A DNA stretch of 64,000 bases from an uncultured Clostridia bacterium (GTDB lineage: Bacteria > Bacillota > Clostridia > Oscillospirales > Acutalibacteraceae): positions 434,001-498,000 of the forward strand of contig CALWVT010000001.1 in assembly GCA_944385055.1 (NCBI GenBank), read 5' to 3'. The notes under the pieces are model-generated. The model saw nothing but the letters and a program-made list of their open reading frames with translations. It was not told the DNA's origin and searched no databases. Made by a program: the position numbers and the translations under genes. This document shows, one piece after another, positions 52,416 to 60,810 of the stretch (positions are counted from its first letter, which is position 1; the number at the start of each line of letters is the position of its first letter).

Positions 52416-52748
52416 ATGGAAAAGCGATGCATTGCAAACGAGTGTTTAGGAACGACGGGATTCAGCTATACCCTTTCTCTGATCAACGGGAAATACAAGA
52501 TGACGATTCTATATACGCTGATGGAATTTGGCGTTGTGCGGTTTAATGAGATGAAAAAATATATCGGCGGCATTTCTTATAAAACTTTAAGTTCTACCCT
52601 CAAAGAGCTGGAGGCTGACCAGCTTGTCCATCGTGAAGAGTATCCGCAAATTCCGCCAAAGGTGGAATACAGCCTCACAGAGCGCGGGAAATCCTTGATT
52701 CCCATTCTGGACGCAATGTGCGAGTGGGGCGACCAAAACCGTTTGTAA
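52416..52748 (+). CDS. HxlR family transcriptional regulator
   Basis: A 110-residue MarR/HxlR-type winged-helix regulator (MEKRCIANECLGTTGFSYTL, then YKMTILYTLM, ISYKTLSSTLKELEADQLV and KVEYSLTERGKSLIPIL). Two N-terminal cysteines, C5 and C10, could sense electrophiles or oxidants as in YodB/HypR. AAGGAG lies 10 bases before the start. It is divergent from the flavin reductase operon and is the likely regulator of it and of itself through the dyad between them. Confidence 0.9.
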   Translation: MEKRCIANECLGTTGFSYTLSLINGKYKMTILYTLMEFGVVRFNEMKKYIGGISYKTLSSTLKELEADQLVHREEYPQIPPKVEYSLTERGKSLIPILDAMCEWGDQNRL

Positions 52749-52801
52749 AAATCGTAGGCTGTGCGTTTGTGTGTGATCCCATATAGAAAGGAATGAGAAC
52801 G

Positions 52802-53320
52802 ATGCGTTTGCTCTTTACGATAGATCAAAAGGATTACGAAAAAAATTGGAAAACCTTTGTGAGAAATTCTGCCCGCGCCATTATCTTGCGAGACAAAATG
52901 GTGGCAATGGTGTACAGTTTCAAATACCATTATTATAAATTTCCCGGCGGCGGTATTCGAAAAGGGGAAACGCCTGAAGAAGCCATGGCCCGTGAGACAG
53001 CCGAAGAAGCGGGACTGCTTGTGATCCCGGAGAGCATCCGGGCATACGGCTACGTTCACCGGGTGCAAAAGAGCACGCATGGCAGCGCGAAAATTTTTAT
53101 GCAGGACAATCTCTATTATTTTTGTGACGTGCGGCGTACAACCTGCAGCCAGAACCTTGACGCTTATGAGGCGGCAGAACACTTCACGCTGCAATGGGTG
53201 GATCCCCGGCAGGCCATTGCTGTCAATCGATACGATGCACACGGCCCCACAAGCCAAATCATGCTGGAACGTGAGGCCCGCGTTTTGGAGCTGCTGCTTG
53301 CGGAATCCTATTTTCAATAA
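52802..53320 (+). CDS. NUDIX hydrolase
   Basis: A 172-residue Nudix protein: the Nudix box is at about 50-72, with GIRKGETPEEAMARETAEEAG giving the full GX5EX7REXXEEXG pattern. Such enzymes split nucleoside diphosphate derivatives; the substrate is not predictable here. ATG 52802 is chosen (AAAGGA 9 bases upstream); ATG 52793 abuts the SD. It follows the HxlR gene by 53 bases on the same strand. Confidence 0.9.
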   Translation: MRLLFTIDQKDYEKNWKTFVRNSARAIILRDKMVAMVYSFKYHYYKFPGGGIRKGETPEEAMARETAEEAGLLVIPESIRAYGYVHRVQKSTHGSAKIFMQDNLYYFCDVRRTTCSQNLDAYEAAEHFTLQWVDPRQAIAVNRYDAHGPTSQIMLEREARVLELLLAESYFQ

Positions 53321-53321
53321 A

Positions 53322-53361
53322 CGAAAAGGTCTTACCGAATCCGCACGGTAAGACCTTTTTC
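53322..53361. terminator. Bidirectional terminator after the NUDIX gene
   Basis: CGAAAAGGTCTTACCG (53322-53337) pairs with CGGTAAGACCTTTTTCG (53345-53361). Confidence 0.88.
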
Positions 53362-53407
53362 GTTTAAACAGACGAGCTTGTTATCTAATGAGCTTTACCG
53401 GCATGTC

Positions 53408-53782
53408 TCAATTTCCGGTTTTAATAAACGCAAGGAGTGCTTCCACATCATCAAAATCGTCATAATCCCCGACAAGTCCTTCCCGATGATAGACCACGCC
53501 GTTCTTTTCGTTGCGTTCGAGACAGTCTAACAGTTTGTCAAGGCCATAACGCTTTGCAAACAGTGTGAATCCATACGGCTTGATTTTAGCCAATAAGCCT
53601 TTTCTGCAGTCTTCTTCCGAGCATTCGTAACAGTGTGAAAGATTCCTCTCCAAAGAACAACTGCGATTTTCACACGAGTCTTTGTCGGGGCACTCACCTG
53701 AATTGCAGCCATGGCACGATTCGTTTTCTGTACACAGGCAACAGGCCAGGCCGCACCGCGCAATTTCCAATTCTCTTTTCAT
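53408..53782 (-). CDS. DUF3795-like cysteine-rich protein
   Basis: A 124-residue protein with 12 cysteines in its first 60 residues (ARCGLACCLC, ESCHGCNSGECPDKDSC, SHCYECSEEDC). This pattern fits DUF3795, a presumed metal-binding family of unknown function. The rest is a mixed helical region (YGFTLFAKRYGLDKLLDCL, DDFDDVEALLAFIK). AAAAGGAGAAAT precedes the start. It is a single-gene unit between the NUDIX terminator and an AT-rich gap. Confidence 0.85.
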   Translation of the reverse strand: MKRELEIARCGLACCLCTENESCHGCNSGECPDKDSCENRSCSLERNLSHCYECSEEDCRKGLLAKIKPYGFTLFAKRYGLDKLLDCLERNEKNGVVYHREGLVGDYDDFDDVEALLAFIKTGN

Positions 53783-54082
53783 TTCGGATTTCTCCTTTTC
53801 GTTCCGTTTTTTGCAAGCACATTTTCAGATTCTTTTTTCCGTCAAAGTCTTTATATAGGTGCTAACCATTTTGCTGCACGATTGCAGGAATTTGATTGCG
53901 AAAGATATATAAAATGTGATCATCGAAAAGCTCTCAAAAAGCAGGGGTATTTTTACGGCTATATGATTTTTCAGAATAATATAATAGAAAATCCCCGCTC
54001 ACTCGCAAGTGCAAAAGATTTTACCATCTTACCAAGTCAGCAGGGATTTTAAATTATCGCAAAGCAGCTATAAAAAGGTTGC
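53783..54082. other. AT-rich 300-base gap without a supported gene
   Basis: This gap between the DUF3795 gene and guaA is visibly richer in A/T than its surroundings. Apart from the guaA terminator hairpin it holds no frame with a ribosome site. A plus-strand frame, VLTILLHDCRNLIAKDI, ends at a TAA near 53913 and could be a gene scrap, but it is too short to assign. Confidence 0.5.
53988..54050 (-). terminator. Likely terminator of the pur-guaA cluster
   Basis: AAAATCCCCGCT (53988-53999) pairs with AGCAGGGATTTT (54039-54050). The 39-base loop has its own hairpins. On the minus strand it leads into TTTTC, 33 bases after the guaA stop. Confidence 0.6.
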
Positions 54083-55624
54083 TTATTCCCACTCTATGGT
54101 GGCCGGCGGCTTACTTGTAATGTCGTAAACGACGCGGTTGACGCCGGGCACTTCGTTGATGATGCGCTCAGATGCGCGGCCAAGAACATCGTACGGAATG
54201 CGCGCCCAGTCGGCCGTCATAAAATCGCTCGTCGTCACACCGCGCAGGGCGACCGTGTAGTCGTACGTGCGGCCATCCCCCATCACGCCGACAGAACGCA
54301 TGTTGGTCAGCACCGCAAAGTATTGGCTGATCTTTCGATCCAAGCCGGCCTTTGCAATTTCGTCGCGGAAAATCGCGTCGGCGTCCTGCAAGGTTGCCAC
54401 TTTTTCCGGGGTTACTTCGCCGAGCACACGGATGCCAAGCCCCGGACCCGGGAACGGCTGGCGCCAAACGAGATTGGCCGGGATGCCGAGTTCTTCGCCA
54501 ACCGCGCGGACTTCATCTTTAAACAGATCACGCAGCGGCTCGATGATGCCGGAGAAGCCGACATCTTTCGGCAGGCCGCCAACGTTGTGGTGGCTCTTAA
54601 TGACGGCAGCATCACCCGTGCCGCTTTCGACCACATCCGGGTAAATGGTCCCTTGGCAGAGGAACTCTACGCGGCCAAGTTTTTTGGCTTCCGCTTCAAA
54701 CGTACGGATAAAGCCTTCGCCGATAATCTTGCGCTTTTGTTCGGGATCCGTAACGCCCTTGAGCTTTTCCAAAAACTGTGGGCCGGCGTTTACGCGGATC
54801 AAGTTCATATCGAACTGCTTGCGGAAAACGCGCTCCACTTCGTCCCCTTCGTCTTTGCGCAGCATGCCGTGGTCGACAAAAATGCAGGTTAAGCGTTTGC
54901 CGATCGCTTTGTGGACAAGCACGGCCGCGACCGAGCTGTCCACGCCGCCGGAAAGGGCACACAGCACGCGCCCATCGCCAACACGCTCGCGGATCGCCTC
55001 CACGCTGCGTTTAATGAACGACGTCATCAGCCAGTCACCTTTGCAGCCGCAGACGTTGTAAAGGAAATTGCGCAAAATAGTCTGGCCATATACGGTGTGC
55101 TCCACTTCCGGGTGAAACTGTACCGCACACAGCTTCTTTTCGGGGCATTCCATCGCGGCTACCGGGCAGTCCTGCGTCTTTGCCGTCACCGTGAAGCCTG
55201 CCGGCGGCACACTGATGTAATCGGTGTGGCTCATCCAGCAGACGGACTCTTCCGGCACCCCTTCAAACAGCGGCGACGCAGGTTTTGTAACGGTTACCGG
55301 CGTTTTTCCGTATTCACTGACCTCACTTGGGCTAACGGTCCCGTCCAGCAGATATGCCATCAGCTGTGCGCCGTAGCAGATGCCAAGAACCGGGATTCCC
55401 AAGGAAAACAGCGCTTTGTCGCAGCGCGGCGAGGTATCCTTATAAACGGAATTCGGGCCGCCGGTCAGGATGATTCCCTTATAACCTTTCGCTTTTAACT
55501 CTTCAATCGGTGTTTTGTAGCTTTTAATCTCGCAGTAAACCTTGCACTCGCGCACACGGCGGGCAATTAACTGACAATACTGTCCGCCAAAATCCAGGAC
55601 AAGAACAGATTCATTTTTTTGCAT
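54083..55624 (-). CDS. guaA: GMP synthase (glutamine-hydrolysing)
   Basis: Converts XMP to GMP. The 513-residue protein has a class I glutaminase domain (GICYGAQL with catalytic Cys, [10 protein letters not shown] with His/Glu), an ATP pyrophosphatase domain (SGGVDSS) and the C-terminal dimerisation/XMP-binding domain ending [13 protein letters not shown] 55624 is favoured (GCAGGA 6 bases upstream); ATG 55630 is two codons earlier. It lies 32 bases after purA and closes the leftward purine cluster. Confidence 0.97.
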   Translation of the reverse strand: MQKNESVLVLDFGGQYCQLIARRVRECKVYCEIKSYKTPIEELKAKGYKGIILTGGPNSVYKDTSPRCDKALFSLGIPVLGICYGAQLMAYLLDGTVSPSEVSEYGKTPVTVTKPASPLFEGVPEESVCWMSHTDYISVPPAGFTVTAKTQDCPVAAMECPEKKLCAVQFHPEVEHTVYGQTILRNFLYNVCGCKGDWLMTSFIKRSVEAIRERVGDGRVLCALSGGVDSSVAAVLVHKAIGKRLTCIFVDHGMLRKDEGDEVERVFRKQFDMNLIRVNAGPQFLEKLKGVTDPEQKRKIIGEGFIRTFEAEAKKLGRVEFLCQGTIYPDVVESGTGDAAVIKSHHNVGGLPKDVGFSGIIEPLRDLFKDEVRAVGEELGIPANLVWRQPFPGPGLGIRVLGEVTPEKVATLQDADAIFRDEIAKAGLDRKISQYFAVLTNMRSVGVMGDGRTYDYTVALRGVTTSDFMTADWARIPYDVLGRASERIINEVPGVNRVVYDITSKPPATIEWE

Positions 55625-55656
55625 TGACATTCCTGCTTTCTGGCCTCCTCTGGAAT

Positions 55657-56940
55657 TTAATCGCGGAAAATGATGTCGTCACGGCTCGGGCCGTTCGAAA
55701 TCATCTTAAACGGTACGCCGACTGCTTTTTCTGCAAATTCAATGTACTTCCGGCAATTTTCCGGGAGTTCCTCATATTTCTTAATGCCGCGGATATCGCA
55801 CTTCCAGCCAGGCAGCTTCTCCAGAATGGGTTTGCAGCGCTTGAGCTTTGTCGTGGCCGGGAACGTATCCAGGCGCTCGCCGTCACATTCGTACGCTACG
55901 CACACCGGAATCTCGTCGAGATATCCCAAAGCGTCGAGCACCGTAAACGCAACCTGGGTTGCCCCCTGTACCTGGCAGCCATAGCGCGTTGCAACCAAGT
56001 CCAGCCAGCCCATGCGGCGCGGACGTCCGGTGGTGGCGCCATATTCCCCACCGTCACCACCGCGGCGGCGCAGCTCATCGGCTTCTTCTCCGAAAATCTC
56101 GCTGACGAATTCGCCGGCGCCGACAGCACTGGAATACGCCTTGACGACGGTGATGATCTCTTTAATCTCATACGGCGGCAGGCCACCTGCACCGACAGCG
56201 CCGTAGCCGGCCAATGTGGAGCTGGAAGTGACCATTGGATAAATGCCGAGATCCGGATCCTTTAACGAGCCGAGCTGACCTTCGAGCAAAATCGTCTTTC
56301 CCGCCTTGCAGGCTTCATGCAGCAGCGAAACCGTGTCGGTCACATAAGGCGAAAGCATTTCCTTATACTCCATCAGCTTTGCATAGACGGCATCCTCCTG
56401 CAGCGGCGGCTGATGATAGAGGTGCTCAAACAGCACGTTCTTGATGGACAGCACGTGACGAATCTTTTCCCGCACGGCTTCCTCGTCGCCAAAGAGCTCC
56501 GAGATCTGGAAGCCGATTTTCGCATATTTATCGGAATAAAACGGTGCAATGCCGCTCTTCGTGGAGCCAAAGGCCTCCCCTGCCAGGCGTGCTTCCTCAA
56601 ACGTATCCTGCTGGATATGATAAGGCATCACAACCTGCGCGCGATCCGAAACCACAATGTGCGGCTTCGGGACGCCGCGGGAAACCAGCTCATCGATCTC
56701 TTTCACAAAGCGCTCCGGAGAAAGGGCTACGCCATTGCCGATCACATTCGTAATGTGGTCAAAGAATACGCCGGAGGGAAGCTGATGCAGCGCAAATTTG
56801 CCGTAATGATTGACAATGGTATGGCCGGCATTGGCACCACCCTGGAAACGGACGACAAAATCCGCTTTCTGAGCTTCGACATCTGTGATCTTACCCTTGC
56901 CTTCGTCGCCCCAGTTCGCGCCTACAATTGCTTTGATCAT
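55657..56940 (-). CDS. purA: Adenylosuccinate synthetase, divergent clostridial type
   Basis: Joins IMP and aspartate with GTP in AMP synthesis. The 427-residue protein has the GTP loop GDEGKGK (11-17), NAGHTIV, and the IMP-site region [10 protein letters not shown]. It differs from the common bacterial type: the usual EGAQG is EGQLG, and [22 protein letters not shown] replaces the standard stretch, suggesting a less common purA subfamily. ATG 56940 is chosen although GGGAG is 11 bases upstream. A 143-base gap with its own promoter-like element separates it from purB. Confidence 0.93.
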   Translation of the reverse strand: MIKAIVGANWGDEGKGKITDVEAQKADFVVRFQGGANAGHTIVNHYGKFALHQLPSGVFFDHITNVIGNGVALSPERFVKEIDELVSRGVPKPHIVVSDRAQVVMPYHIQQDTFEEARLAGEAFGSTKSGIAPFYSDKYAKIGFQISELFGDEEAVREKIRHVLSIKNVLFEHLYHQPPLQEDAVYAKLMEYKEMLSPYVTDTVSLLHEACKAGKTILLEGQLGSLKDPDLGIYPMVTSSSTLAGYGAVGAGGLPPYEIKEIITVVKAYSSAVGAGEFVSEIFGEEADELRRRGGDGGEYGATTGRPRRMGWLDLVATRYGCQVQGATQVAFTVLDALGYLDEIPVCVAYECDGERLDTFPATTKLKRCKPILEKLPGWKCDIRGIKKYEELPENCRKYIEFAEKAVGVPFKMISNGPSRDDIIFRD

Positions 56941-57041
56941 AGTTTTTAAAACTCCCATCTTTGCCCGTGCCGCAGCGGTATCTGCAAACGGTTCCAAGAG
57001 CCGCCCTGCGGCAGATTTAGGCGGCACCGTTGTACGCATTC

Positions 57042-57070
57042 AGTTTATCACATCGATATCAAAAAGTAAA
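57042..57070 (-). promoter_or_regulatory. Candidate promoter of purA-guaA
   Basis: Minus strand TTTACT (57070-57065), 17 bases, TAAACT (57047-57042). The following leader can fold GTGCCGC/GCGGCAC (57027-57021 with 56973-56967) but has no T-run. Confidence 0.5.
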
Positions 57071-57083
57071 CAAAGCTATACCC

Positions 57084-58517
57084 TTACACTTCAATGGCGA
57101 CGGCATCGTCTGCGACTTCCGCATAAGGTTCGAGAATGGGCGCCAAGGTTTCCTGCAAAAATTCCGTCACCTGCTGCGGTGCACGCCCAACGTAGCGCTG
57201 CGGATGAACAACTTCCTGCAGGGTTTCCATCGAGACGCCAAAAGCCGGGTCCGCTGCAATGCGGGAGAGCAGGTCGTTTTCCCCGCCCTCCTCCTTGACA
57301 ACACGGGCAGCTGCCATCGAATGAACGCGGATGCGCTCATGCAGCGCCTGACGGTCCCCGCCGCGCTTGACGGCGTCCATCAGGATGTTTTCGGTTGCCA
57401 TAAAGGGAAGCTCACGGTTTAAGTGCTGGGCAATCACCTTCGGATAAACGACCAGTCCGTCTGCCACATTGCGGTAAAGGTTCAAGATGCCGTCAACCGC
57501 CAGGAAGGCTTCCGGAACCGAAATGCGCTTGTTTGCGGAATCGTCCAGCGTGCGCTCAAACCACTGCGTACTGGCGGTCATTGCCGGATTCTGGGCGTCA
57601 GCAATCACATAACGCGCCAAAGAGGCAATGCGTTCCGAACGCATCGGATTGCGCTTGTAAGCCATTGCGGAAGAACCGATCTGCGTCTTTTCGAACGGCT
57701 CCTCAACTTCTTTCAAGTGCTGCAGCAGGCGAATATCGTTGCTGAACTTCGCGGCGCTCTGCGCAATGCCGGAAAGGACATTTAAAAATTGGCTGTCGAC
57801 TTTGCGCGAATACGTTTGCCCGGAAACGGGATAAACAGACTTATACCCCATCTTCTCCGCAATTTTGCGGTCGAGCGCACGTACCTTTTCATGATCACCA
57901 TCAAAAAGCTCTAAAAAGCTCGCCTGGGTGCCCGTGGTGCCTTTGCTGCCTAAAAGCCGGGCCTTCGAGAGCTGGTACTGGACATCTTCCAGATCAAGCA
58001 GCAAATCCTGCATCCAAAGGGTGGCGCGCTTGCCGACCGTTGTAGGCTGTGCCGGCTGGAAATGCGTAAATGCCAGCGTCGGCAGGTCTTTATACTGCGC
58101 CGCGAATTTGGCAAGTACACGTAAAACACTGACAATCTTCTTTTCAATCAAAGCCAGCGCTTCATTCATCAGGATCAGGTCGGTATTGTCGCCGACATAG
58201 CACGAGGTTGCACCCAAATGGATAATGGGCTCTGCCTTCGGGCATTGCTGGCCGAAAGCATAAACATGGCTCATCACATCGTGGCGTACAACCTTTTCCC
58301 GGGCTTCGGCGACCTCATAGTTGATGTCGTCGGCATGGGCCTTCATTTCATCGATCTGCTCCTGCGTGATAGGCAGCCCCAGTTCCATTTCGGATTCCGC
58401 CAGGGCAATCCACAGCTTTCTCCAAGTACGAAATTTCTTGTCCGGAGAAAACAAGTACTTCATTTCCCGGTCCGCATAACGCGAAGACAACGGCGATTCA
58501 TAACAATCCTTATGCAA
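57084..58517 (-). CDS. purB: Adenylosuccinate lyase
   Basis: Splits SAICAR and adenylosuccinate, acting twice in purine synthesis. The 477-residue protein is of the larger purB type with the fumarase superfamily signature GSSAMAYKRNP, FTHFQPAQPTTVGKR with the catalytic His, and HLGATSCYVGDNTD. It lies 33 bases after purF. It is a normal full-length member. Confidence 0.96.
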   Translation of the reverse strand: MHKDCYESPLSSRYADREMKYLFSPDKKFRTWRKLWIALAESEMELGLPITQEQIDEMKAHADDINYEVAEAREKVVRHDVMSHVYAFGQQCPKAEPIIHLGATSCYVGDNTDLILMNEALALIEKKIVSVLRVLAKFAAQYKDLPTLAFTHFQPAQPTTVGKRATLWMQDLLLDLEDVQYQLSKARLLGSKGTTGTQASFLELFDGDHEKVRALDRKIAEKMGYKSVYPVSGQTYSRKVDSQFLNVLSGIAQSAAKFSNDIRLLQHLKEVEEPFEKTQIGSSAMAYKRNPMRSERIASLARYVIADAQNPAMTASTQWFERTLDDSANKRISVPEAFLAVDGILNLYRNVADGLVVYPKVIAQHLNRELPFMATENILMDAVKRGGDRQALHERIRVHSMAAARVVKEEGGENDLLSRIAADPAFGVSMETLQEVVHPQRYVGRAPQQVTEFLQETLAPILEPYAEVADDAVAIEV

Positions 58518-58550
58518 GGTGCATCTCCTTTCTCAAACCCATTCGGGACA

Positions 58551-59999
58551 TCAAACGCGCTGGATCGGCATCGTGTAGTCAAACGTTTTGGACGCTACGC
58601 TGACATCCGGCGTCTCTGCGGGATAATGGCCCGTAAAGCAGGCATCGCAGAAACCGTCCTTAACACCGAGCATCCGGGAGAGGTTTTCCACATGCAGATA
58701 ATCGATGCTGTCCGCAAAGCTCATCTTGCCAATCTCTTCGACCGAATAGTGGCAGGCAATCAAATCTTCCTTATCCGGAATATCGGTTCCGTAATAGCAC
58801 GGCCACAAAAATGGCGGCGAACTGATGCGCAAATGCACCTCTTTTGCGCCGGCATCCTTGAGCATCGTAACGATGTGCGCGCAGGTCGTGCCGCGGACAA
58901 TCGAATCGTCGAGCATCACCACGCGCTTGCCGCGGAAAGCGTTGGGGATCAAATTGAGTTTTAAGCGTACGCTGCGCTCGCGGTCCCCCTGCGTTGGCTT
59001 AATAAACGTACGACCGATATAATTGTTTTTGACAATTCCTTTTTGATACGGGATTCCGGATGCCTCTGCATAACCGATTGCGGCATCGACGCCGGACTCC
59101 GGCACGCCAATCACCATATCCGCTTCTACGGGGCTCTGTTCCCAAAGTAGCCGCCCGGCCCGTTTGCGGGATTCATGCACGTTGATGCCGTCGATCACGC
59201 TGTCCGGCCGTGCAAAGTAGATATACTCGAATACGCACAGGCTTTTATGATGCCCGGTAGGTTTCTGCACAACGTGCAAACCGTCTTTATCGGCCATCAC
59301 GATCTCGCCCGGCTCTACATCACGCACAAACTGTGCGCCGCAGGCGTCAAGGGCACACGTTTCGGAAGCAAACACGTAGGTGCTCTCCCCGATCCGGCCG
59401 ATCACCAGCGGGCGGAACCCGTTCGGATCGCGCGCAGCAATGAGTTTCTGCGGGCTCATGACGACCAGCGAAAATGAGCCGCGCAGGTCTTTCAGGGCTT
59501 TCGCCACCGCCGTTTCGATGGAGGGCGTGCTGACGCGCGCCTGTGCGATGAGATAGGCAATCGCCTCCGAGTCGATGGTTGTCTGGAAAATACAGCCCCG
59601 CTTGACAAGTTCCTCATGCAGCTCATAGGCGTTTGTCAGGTTGCCATTGTGCGCAATGGCAATGGTGCCTTTGACGTAGCGCATGACGAGCGGCTGCGCA
59701 TTTTCACGTACGCTCGCGCCGGCCGTCGAATAGCGGACATGGGCACAGGCCATCTGGCCGGGAAGTTTATCCAGCGTTTCTTTGTTAAAGGCCTCACTGA
59801 CAAGGCCCATGCTTTTGGAGTATGCCATCACCCCGCGGTCATTGACAACAATCCCGCAGCTTTCCTGGCCGCGGTGCTGCTGTGCGAGCAGCGCATTGTA
59901 AGATGCATACGCAACATTGACGGAACCATCCGGACAACAAATGCCGAATACACCGCATTCTTCATGCGGCTTCCAGTCTGGAGCAAACGTACTGGACAA
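58551..59999 (-). CDS. purF: Amidophosphoribosyltransferase
   Basis: First committed step of purine synthesis (PRPP plus glutamine). The 482-residue protein has a 14-residue propeptide before catalytic C15 in EECGVFG, glutaminase motifs (HRGQESCG, YSTAGAS, AHNGNL), the PRPP motif VVMLDDSIVRGTT, and cysteines in FLWPCYYG and DGFCDACF that suggest a 4Fe-4S cluster as in Bacillus PurF. It sits 20 bases after purC. Confidence 0.96.
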   Translation of the reverse strand: MSSTFAPDWKPHEECGVFGICCPDGSVNVAYASYNALLAQQHRGQESCGIVVNDRGVMAYSKSMGLVSEAFNKETLDKLPGQMACAHVRYSTAGASVRENAQPLVMRYVKGTIAIAHNGNLTNAYELHEELVKRGCIFQTTIDSEAIAYLIAQARVSTPSIETAVAKALKDLRGSFSLVVMSPQKLIAARDPNGFRPLVIGRIGESTYVFASETCALDACGAQFVRDVEPGEIVMADKDGLHVVQKPTGHHKSLCVFEYIYFARPDSVIDGINVHESRKRAGRLLWEQSPVEADMVIGVPESGVDAAIGYAEASGIPYQKGIVKNNYIGRTFIKPTQGDRERSVRLKLNLIPNAFRGKRVVMLDDSIVRGTTCAHIVTMLKDAGAKEVHLRISSPPFLWPCYYGTDIPDKEDLIACHYSVEEIGKMSFADSIDYLHVENLSRMLGVKDGFCDACFTGHYPAETPDVSVASKTFDYTMPIQRV

Positions 60000-60019
60000 G
60001 GTTATTCCTCCTCAACAGT

Positions 60020-60727
60020 TTAGCCCAAGCCAATGCGGCGCATGACTTCTGCATACGCCTCTTCTACACCGCCGAGATCCCGGCGGAAACGGTCCTTGTC
60101 GAGCTTTTCATGGGTTTTGACATCCCAGAAACGGCAGGTGTCGGGGCTGATTTCATCGGCAAGCAGGATTTTCCCGTCGTAACGGCCAAATTCCAGCTTA
60201 AAGTCGATCAGATCGATGCCGACGGACAGGAAGAATTCCTTCATGACGTCGTTGACTTTTAACGCCATTGCACGGATCGTATCGACTTCCTCTTTTGTCG
60301 CCCATCCCATTGCGAGCACATGGGAATCATTGACCATCGGGTCGTCGAGCGGGTCCGATTTGTAGCAGAATTCAAGCACCGGGCACAAGAGCTTCTGCCC
60401 CTCCGGCACACCGAGGCGCTTCGAGAAGGAGCCGGCTGCCACATTGCGGATGATGACCTCCAGCGGGACAATCTCTACTTTCTTGACGAGCGTATCGCGG
60501 TCAGACAGCTCCTCCACATAATGGGTGGGGACGCCTTCCTTTTCGAGGAGCTTGAACATAAAGTTGCTCATTTTGTTGTTGACAACGCCCTTGCCGACAA
60601 TCGTGCCATGCTTTTTGCCGTTGAATGCGGTTGCGTCATCCTTATAAGAGACGATGCAGAGCTTCGGGTCCTCGGTTGCAAACACTTTTTTGGCCTTGCC
60701 TTCGTACAGCTGTTCCTTTTTCTCCAT
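60020..60727 (-). CDS. purC: SAICAR synthase
   Basis: Adds aspartate to CAIR in purine synthesis. The 235-residue protein has YEGKAKKVF near the start, [28 protein letters not shown] and [27 protein letters not shown], all family signatures. GGAGG lies 9 bases before ATG 60727. It lies 83 bases after the carB stop. Confidence 0.97.
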   Translation of the reverse strand: MEKKEQLYEGKAKKVFATEDPKLCIVSYKDDATAFNGKKHGTIVGKGVVNNKMSNFMFKLLEKEGVPTHYVEELSDRDTLVKKVEIVPLEVIIRNVAAGSFSKRLGVPEGQKLLCPVLEFCYKSDPLDDPMVNDSHVLAMGWATKEEVDTIRAMALKVNDVMKEFFLSVGIDLIDFKLEFGRYDGKILLADEISPDTCRFWDVKTHEKLDKDRFRRDLGGVEEAYAEVMRRIGLG

Positions 60728-60810
60728 GGTGTTTTTCCTCCATCCCAAGATTGTGTCACAATGATTTTAAGGCTTTATGCGAGAACATGGCAGCTTGCGC
60801 AGCGCATGAC

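Noticed and set aside
53711..54052. A 113-codon plus-strand frame opposite DUF3795 and into the AT-rich gap
   Set aside because: No ribosome site, Phe-rich composition, and it runs through the guaA terminator hairpin.
56317..56949. A 210-codon plus-strand frame opposite purA
   Set aside because: Shadow of purA; no ribosome site and no recognisable domain.
55631..57083. A purine riboswitch ahead of purA or guaA
   Set aside because: I looked for the conserved purine-aptamer loops and did not see them; the guaA gap is only 32 bases.
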